Shown here in pieces: positions 58,446 through 64,000 of a stretch of DNA of 64,000 bases. The first letter of the stretch is position 1, and each line of letters begins with the position of its first letter. The notes under the pieces were generated by a model. It had not been told where the DNA came from. It ran no database searches and saw only the letters and a list, made by a program, of their open reading frames with translations. Location of the stretch: positions 25,856,626 to 25,920,625 of the forward strand of contig OX328124.1 of assembly GCA_946811695.1 (NCBI GenBank), in the 5' to 3' direction. The position numbers and the translations under genes were made by a program. The stretch is from Gonocerus acuteangulatus. Lineage: Eukaryota > Arthropoda > Insecta > Hemiptera > Coreidae.

Positions 58446-59014
58446 ATGAAAAAAATGTCCAAAATTTCCACAGATGTGTTATTTCGTACAGGAGGTTATC
58501 GGGTATTTAGCCCATTTTTCAATGCTCATGCAAAGGTCCTTATTCAGCCGAACCTTGCTCCTCTTGCCTTGGAGCCTAGGAGCCTTGCTCTTAGACCCTG
58601 GTTTTGGAGCCTAGGATCCTTGCTTCTAGACTCTTGCCTAGAGCCTTGCTCTTAGACTCTTGCCTAGGAGCTTTGCTCTTAGACTCTTGCCTAGGACCAT
58701 AGGAGGCTTGCTCTTAGACTCTAGCCTTGGAGCATAAGAGGCTTGCTCTTAGACTCTAGCCTTGGAGCCTTGCTCTTAGACTCTTGCCTAGGAGCCTTGC
58801 TCTTAGACTCTTGCCTAGGAGCCTTGCTCTTAGACTCTTGCCTAGGAGCATAGGAGCCTTGCTTCTAGACTATCATGAATGAAGACAAGGAATCTAGGAG
58901 GAATTTTCAATTGAAAAAAGACCTTTGGACGAGCATTGAAAATCGTGCTAAATCCTCGAAAACGTTCTCCATGAACGAAAACATCTGTGGAAATTTTGGA
59001 CATTTTTTCATCAG
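58446..59014. mobile_element. Foldback element with 27-bp minisatellite core
   Basis: Arms of about 100 bases (58446-58548 and 58912-59014) are inverted copies (AAAAAATGTCCAAAATTTCC, ACAGATGT, TTTTTCAATGCTC). Between them, about 58560-58870, lie roughly ten imperfect units of TTGCTCTTAGACTCTTGCCT AGGAGCC. No open frame crosses it convincingly. Confidence 0.85.
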
Positions 59015-59880
59015 CATGAACATCAATTTTCACCATTCATCAATTTCTACAATGGCTTAATTGGCGTTTGCGGTTGGCCCATCTGTATTTAATATATTTT
59101 AGTAAGATATGGTTACCACTATGTCCAGGAGAGCCACCTAATCAGAAATTCATGCCTAACTATAATGTTTAAGAGAAGGCAATAGAAACCATGTCAGCTA
59201 ACTGAAGCAACGCAATATTTTCAGTCAGATTTATATAAAGAGATGTTAGATTGATGTTGTGTACTATTATAGCAGAGAGGATTTGAGTATAAATAGGTAG
59301 GACAGAGAGATGGGGGGATTAGCGTGGTTAGTATAACGGATATGTATAAATCCAAGCAGAGTCTGCGGTCAACATGAACATGGAAAGGATAAGTGCCTCC
59401 CAGCTGTGGCTCATGTGTTTGTAATTTATGCTTGGACATCTCCCTCCGGAACATAACATACAACATGCCAGCTAGACCACTAGTCTCAACAAACAGTTAT
59501 CCTCCTAAATCAATAAACAAAGTCTTCGACTTTACACTATTGATAAATTTGCATCGAGCCACAAGGTTGTCAACTGTCCTAAACATCCATTGTAAAACAA
59601 AGAATTTTTTCCAGGACCTGAATGAAGTCAACCTACAAAAGGCGGAACTAAGAACAGCAAGTACTACGAAGTACTTGTAGCAGTAGTACAATGCACGCCA
59701 GCATTCTCCTTAGCCAACCATTTTCAATAAATGTATTTAACGATTTTTTGTTGTTATTACTATTGGTGGATTTAGTAAGAAGCATTCTTAACGCTTCATC
59801 GGGCTCATATTTTATTTTATTTCTCTTATTATACTCAAGCATGTTTAGTTTGATATTCTTATAATTTTCATCACGGCGCA
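59015..59880. other. No recognisable feature
   Basis: A 95-codon plus frame (59393-59680) in a slightly GC-richer stretch has three cysteines near its start but matches no family I know. Confidence 0.3.
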
Positions 59881-60260
59881 ATCCAGGAAATAAGATCATT
59901 GGAGATTTTTCAAAAATGTTTTTATTAATAAGTCCTCAATACTTCCTCAAGTTGGAGCAAGGAATGTTATTATAGGGCCCTTAGATGGAAACATCAACAA
60001 ACTACATACATGGGCTTTGAGCCCATTTCTTCTTTCTTAAATAAGAGAAGGTCTAGATAATCGGAGTTTTTCTACACAAATGAATTATACTTCTGCGAAC
60101 GTTTTGGATTGACTTACTAGCCTCACATGACTCCAAAAAGTAGGCTCTAAAAACGGATGAGTTCTCTCTCTCTACTCCATAGCCCTGAAGGGGGCCTGTA
60201 AGTCAAGCCGAAAAGCTGGCAGAAATAAAAATCATTTTAATTATTAAATCTGTACCCGGG
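59881..60260. mobile_element. Possible degraded PLE terminal repeats, inverted pair
   Basis: 60185-60245 (plus) reads CCTGAAGGGGGCCTGTAAGT, CAAGCCGAAAAGCTGGCAG. The reverse complement of 60065-60135 reads GAGGCTAGTAAGTCAATCCA, AAACGTTCGCAG. The two align with many changes and each resembles a hammerhead core with lost residues. An old inverted repeat pair is the likeliest explanation, but support is weak. Confidence 0.35.
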
Positions 60261-60488
60261 AGGTAAAGGACAGCATGCCTATTTTTTTATTAAATTGACG
60301 TAACACCATGTTCTTAATGTGTATTTTTCAATCCTCCTTATAATGGTATAGGGCACTATGGAGTTTCCAAAAATAACGAAGATAAGACAGTGAAAATTAA
60401 AATTTTGTCAAAGCAAGGAATAGTTGGGATCAGGGAATAGTTGGGATTCGGCTAGGAAAACATCAATACGATTTTTGTAAAAAATCTA

Positions 60489-60536
60489 TATTCAGGACGT
60501 TTCGGCTACACTTTGGTAGCCTTCGTCAGCTAAAAT
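60489..60536 (-). ncRNA. Hammerhead ribozyme motif, PLE-3 left arm
   Basis: Minus strand: stem I UUUAG with CUGAA (one G-U pair), core CUGACGA, one extra A, stem II GGCUAC/GUAGCC (six pairs), GAAAC, GUC. Stem III is a loopless ACGU, which could pair between two molecules. Confidence 0.7.
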
Positions 60537-60832
60537 GACATGGAACAAAGAAAAGACTGAAATTAATTCACAGAAAAAAGGTTTATCAGTAAAATAAATG
60601 ACAGGTCTACAAAAACAAATCAACTTATTATAAGAGAACAATTTTTTGTTAAAATATTAGAACAATTATGTTATTAATAAACAAGTAAAGTGAACATCAG
60701 TGTTCCCTAACTCCCAGTTCCCAAATGTTCCGATCCCAGCCATTTACACCTGGACTGACTGAAAAACTTACGAAGACAATTAAATAATCCTACCCTTCCC
60801 TAATTTTTGGTTTGAAAACCATCAACAAACTC

Positions 60833-61225
60833 TAAATCCTCTATACCAAACTTAAAGATCCCATCCCTTTTGACCAAACCACCCGTTGTGTTTACCATGT
60901 CCTTTGCCAAAACCCTTCCTGTAATGGTGTATACATAAGAGAAACCATAAATGACATTCACTCCCGCCTTACACAACATAAAAGAACCATCACTAACAAA
61001 GAAATAGACAAATCTGCACTTGCTAAACACGCCATTACTCAAAAACACGCTTTTAACTTCGATGACAAAAAATTCTCTCTACAGAACGAAACAAAAAAAT
61101 ACTACAAATCTCTGAATGTGTACACATTAACCTAAATAAAAACAATATCAATTACAAAACAGACAAACAAGGCATTTCTCCTATTTACGCTAATACTTTT
61201 CACATACTCTCTCGACCTCCCACCT
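60833..61225 (+). pseudogene. PLE-3 GIY-YIG endonuclease relic, frameshifted
   Basis: The first frame reads LKDPIPFDQTTRCVYHVLCQ, NPSCNGVYIRETINDIHSRL, ALAKHAITQKHAFNF. The YIG glycine is changed to Arg (YIRET). After about 61085 the homologous reading moves to another frame (ISECVHINLNKNNINYKTD, KQGISPIY). Substitution of the invariant glycine and the frameshift show it is dead. Confidence 0.8.
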
Positions 61226-61730
61226 AGTATTTTCCCATGCCCCTTGTGTACCCTTCCATTAACACCTTTTTCTCCTTTCTTGTCATAAAAAGCTTTTGAT
61301 CCCTACCGACCTCCTCCCACCACCAGTTTTTGTTCAGTTACGTATATACATATATCCTGGAAGATCCCAGTTTTCTTATATACTTTCACTATGTTTACTT
61401 AAGTGTTAACTTTGGTCTTTCTCTGCCTCTCGGCACCTTCATAGGTATGTAGTATCTTATTTCTCGGTTAAAAATTAATTAATATTATTATTAGCTCCTA
61501 TTTACTTGTATACACCTCCTTAAAAATATTTTTAATGTTTCTATTGATTTTCAAGAATTAATTTCTAGATATACACTAATGTTCCTTTACTTGTTTATTA
61601 ATAACATAATTATTCTAATATTTTAACAAAAAATTGTTCTTTTGTAATAAGTTGATTTGTAGACCTGTCATTTATCTTACTGATAAACCTTTCTTCTGTG
61701 TATTAATTTCTGATTTTTCTTTGTTTCTTG

Positions 61731-61783
61731 TCATTTTAGCTGACGAAGGCTACCAAAGAGTTGCCGAAACGTCCTGAATATAG
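61731..61783 (+). ncRNA. Hammerhead motif, PLE-3 right arm, stem II damaged
   Basis: Core CUGACGA, GAAAC and GUC retained; stem II has decayed to GGC/GCC with mismatches compared with the left arm. Confidence 0.6.
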
Positions 61784-61830
61784 ATTTTTTACAAAAATCG
61801 TATTGATGTTTTCCTAGCCGAATCCCAACG

Positions 61831-62151
61831 ATTTCCTGATTGCTTATCACCTCGACGGCTAACCATCTAATCATCATGAAAAAATTTGTCCGTTTTTATT
61901 ACAGGTAAAATACACCATGTGGAGGACTTGGTTTTGTTTGGCTATGATCAATACTTCAAGTTGCCTATCAATGCCAATAACAATGCGAAAAATTTTCATT
62001 AAACTGTTTCTATAAGTGACGAAGAAACAAATTTTAATAGTTGAATATTATGGAAAATTACCTCTCCTGAAAAAAAAAACAAATATGTGGAGGTGACCTT
62101 TACCTCCGCGGTACAGAAATGTAGTTTTATTCAACGTATAGTCCCTACCAT
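61831..62151. other. No recognisable feature
   Basis: AT-rich, nothing assignable. Confidence 0.4.
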
Positions 62152-62426
62152 GTCAAACCATCGAATATGCAAAAACTCGTTTTTCAGATTCGAGACTTAG
62201 CTCTTAGATTGTGGACGATACGGCTTGTCGTAAATTGTCACAACTGTAACCCCTTTGGAATAGCCTTTAATGACTTAAATAAAGTATCGAATAAGACCAT
62301 TTTTACTTATATGTAAGAATAAGACCATTCTTACATATATCAATATATTACTTTGTCAATGGCTAGACTATATTCGTTCTCTTGTTTGCTCCGATTTGCA
62401 TCTTGGATAGTTTGACATGGTAGGGA
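62152..62426. mobile_element. MITE with TCCCTACCATGTCAAAC termini
   Basis: Left terminus TCCCTACCATGTCAAAC and right terminus GTTTGACATGGTAGGGA-type (reverse) frame 275 bases. A fragment of the same family is at 39112-39276. No ORF. Confidence 0.75.
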
Positions 62427-63025
62427 AGATATGATCGAACTTCGATCATCGACACCTTCTCAATCTCAACGGTCGACAGTGTCATCACCACTTTCTGGAA
62501 TTAATTGTTTAATTTTCACGGAAATTCAAATCTCTCTTATCTGATTAGTAAAACGATCCAACGAAATCGAATAATGAATGAACAAAAAACTTCCTGAACG
62601 GTTTAAGTTAAAAGTGCAAAGGGGATTGTAGAAGGGTAAGTCGGAGGGTGTCTGAAGAAGGGGGTGGGGGTAGGACTTTAAAATTTCAGCCTCCTCTTGC
62701 TTAGATTACAGGCAGGGAGGAGGGCTTAGAGATCCTAGGCTCTTCTTATTACAGGACCAACAGAGAGGTAAATGGAAATTGAAAGATTAATGCGAGTATA
62801 AGGTGCAACCCTTGGGCTCACAAGTTATGCATTACTCAACCTCCTGACGAAGCGATAACAAACTTCATCCTCTCTTGAGTTACTCATATCAGGCTGAAGT
62901 TGACTGCTCATGTCGCTTGGAAGTCCCCATATAGTTTGGTTGAAGTATTTCAAATTTTCCAAGTGAAGGATTCATTCAGAAGAAAGCCATATTATGTTTA
63001 ATTCCACTGCTTGTTTATAGTCCAA
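62427..63025. other. No recognisable feature
   Basis: Unassigned; slightly GC-richer near 62620-62740. Confidence 0.4.
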
Positions 63026-63903
63026 GAGCTGGTAGTCGCACGTTTCATGAAGTGTTTTATGCACCTTGAAATTTTGCTGTAATGTATCTCTTGGGTAGAT
63101 AAGAAGAAGTGTATGTGTTGGCTAGACTTACCGTGGAACATCAGGTACTGCGCATAGGGAAAAGGTGCAAAAAAATATGTCCCAAAAATAGAGTTTTATT
63201 CAGAAGCCAATTGAAGAGAATTTTAAAATGAATAATAAATAATGCAGACACAGATAACATGTAAAAAAAAAAAAAGAAAAGAAAAATAACACTGAATTGT
63301 TTTTATTCTAATATTAAATGAGAGTTTTATTAACGCTGCCATTTGAACCGGGACAACTGTAAAAGATCATGCGAGCAAGAACCAATGAGAGCGCAGAGAA
63401 CAACCACAACTGCGCGGTGCTCTCATACAATCTTACGGTTACATGCAGTTTATTGCAGTCTATCATAGGAAACAATTATTTTCATGTTTCCTGATAATTA
63501 AACCCCTCAAAAGAGTTTCTGGCCTTTTGTAATTATTTTCAATTATTTTTAGTGAAGACGCTGTTTAAATCGCAGCGTGAATAAAGCACTTAATTTAATA
63601 TTAAAAATAAAAACTAAGTACTTTTTTTTATTTACGTTTTAACCCCCATAAAAGTGTCTGCCTTATTTATTATTCATTGTATCCTTAACTTGCAATTTTT
63701 TTACATCACTGATAGTTGGCTTCTGAATAAAACACTATTGTTGGGCAACATTGTTTTGTAACTTTCCCCTATGCGCAATACCTGATGTTCCACGGTAAGT
63801 CTAGCCAACACATATTTACCTTCTTATCTACCCAAGTGGTACATTACAACAAAATTTCAAGATGCATAAAACACTTCATGAAAAGTGCATTACCAGCTCT
63901 CCG
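63026..63903. mobile_element. Foldback element with about 190-bp arms
   Basis: Left arm 63026-63213 and right arm 63712-63903 are inverted copies, with CTAGACTTACCGTGGAACAT, TCATGAAGTGTTTTATGCA and TTTTATTCAGAAGCCAA words shared. The loop of about 500 bases is AT-rich without ORF. Termini and target duplication are not clear. Confidence 0.8.
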
Positions 63904-64000
63904 ACTAGCATTTTCTATCAAATAATGGTATCCAATATCTCCAAATCATATACCATCAAAGTTTTGGCATTCGGTTCTTTCGAAGAGTCGTCAATTACTA

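Larger units (their letters stand above)
60441..61830 (+). mobile_element. Penelope-like element PLE-3: inverted terminal repeats around a GIY-YIG relic
   Basis: Arms of about 255 bases (60441-60698 and 61579-61830) are inverted copies with few differences, each with a hammerhead. Between them is a frameshifted GIY-YIG reading frame. RT is absent. The third family with the same reduced architecture. Confidence 0.8.

Noticed and set aside
58560..58870. CRISPR-like or coding repeat
   Set aside because: Contiguous imperfect 27-bp minisatellite without spacers, and frames are interrupted.
59393..59680. 95-codon plus frame as a gene
   Set aside because: No recognisable motif, no splice or promoter context; kept only as a note.

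Overview
This is a eukaryotic, AT-rich intergenic window made almost wholly of transposable elements, their relics and microsatellites. I see no bacterial gene organisation, no complete host gene, no functional tRNA or rRNA gene and no CRISPR array. The element mix points to an arthropod: I-clade and Jockey-type LINEs, Penelope-like elements (PLEs), Helitrons and helentron-like elements, mariner and hAT-type MITEs, 5S- and tRNA-derived SINEs, and very abundant (TA)n with some (GA)n. The species cannot be fixed from the sequence. Layout: bases 1-4400 hold a minus-strand I-clade LINE whose ORF2 (endonuclease plus reverse transcriptase) is open for 717 codons and runs off the left edge, with a separate 453-residue zinc-knuckle ORF1. 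Next to it (4470-5895) is a PLE reduced to two inverted terminal repeats around a GIY-YIG endonuclease ORF. The same architecture recurs in two unrelated families at 23043-24962 and 60441-61830. Hammerhead ribozyme motifs are readable in these PLE repeats and in two further repeat fragments (21553-21598, 50050-50098). A second theme is a dispersed family of 1.2-1.6 kb, called HINE here. It begins TTAGCGCGGTTCC, carries (TA)n about 140 bp in, and ends with the inverted copy of that motif plus a CGCAG-TTC-CTGCG hairpin. This is the layout of non-autonomous helentron elements (DINE-1/HINE type). Three nearly full copies (29752, 47565, 55168) and about nine fragments are present. SINEs: four 5S rRNA-derived copies (17259, 28621, 40217, 49029) and several tRNA-derived copies (32295, 35607, 50236, 54545, 56762). 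At least one tRNA-type SINE shares its 3' tail with the 5S SINE, suggesting the same LINE partner. Canonical Helitron relics include a Pif1-type helicase C-terminus with its 3' end (35281-35606), another 3' end (37600-37687), a Rep N-terminal domain with a 67-bp triplication (38399-39060), and two inverted copies of an N-terminal segment (10565, 36845). Foldback and MITE-like DNA elements, tandem repeats and two 5'-truncated Jockey LINE ends with 14-bp target duplications fill much of 40-64 kb. The only hint of a host gene is a weak pair of candidate minus-strand exons at 52.9-53.5 kb. Intervals in which I recognise nothing are marked as such.
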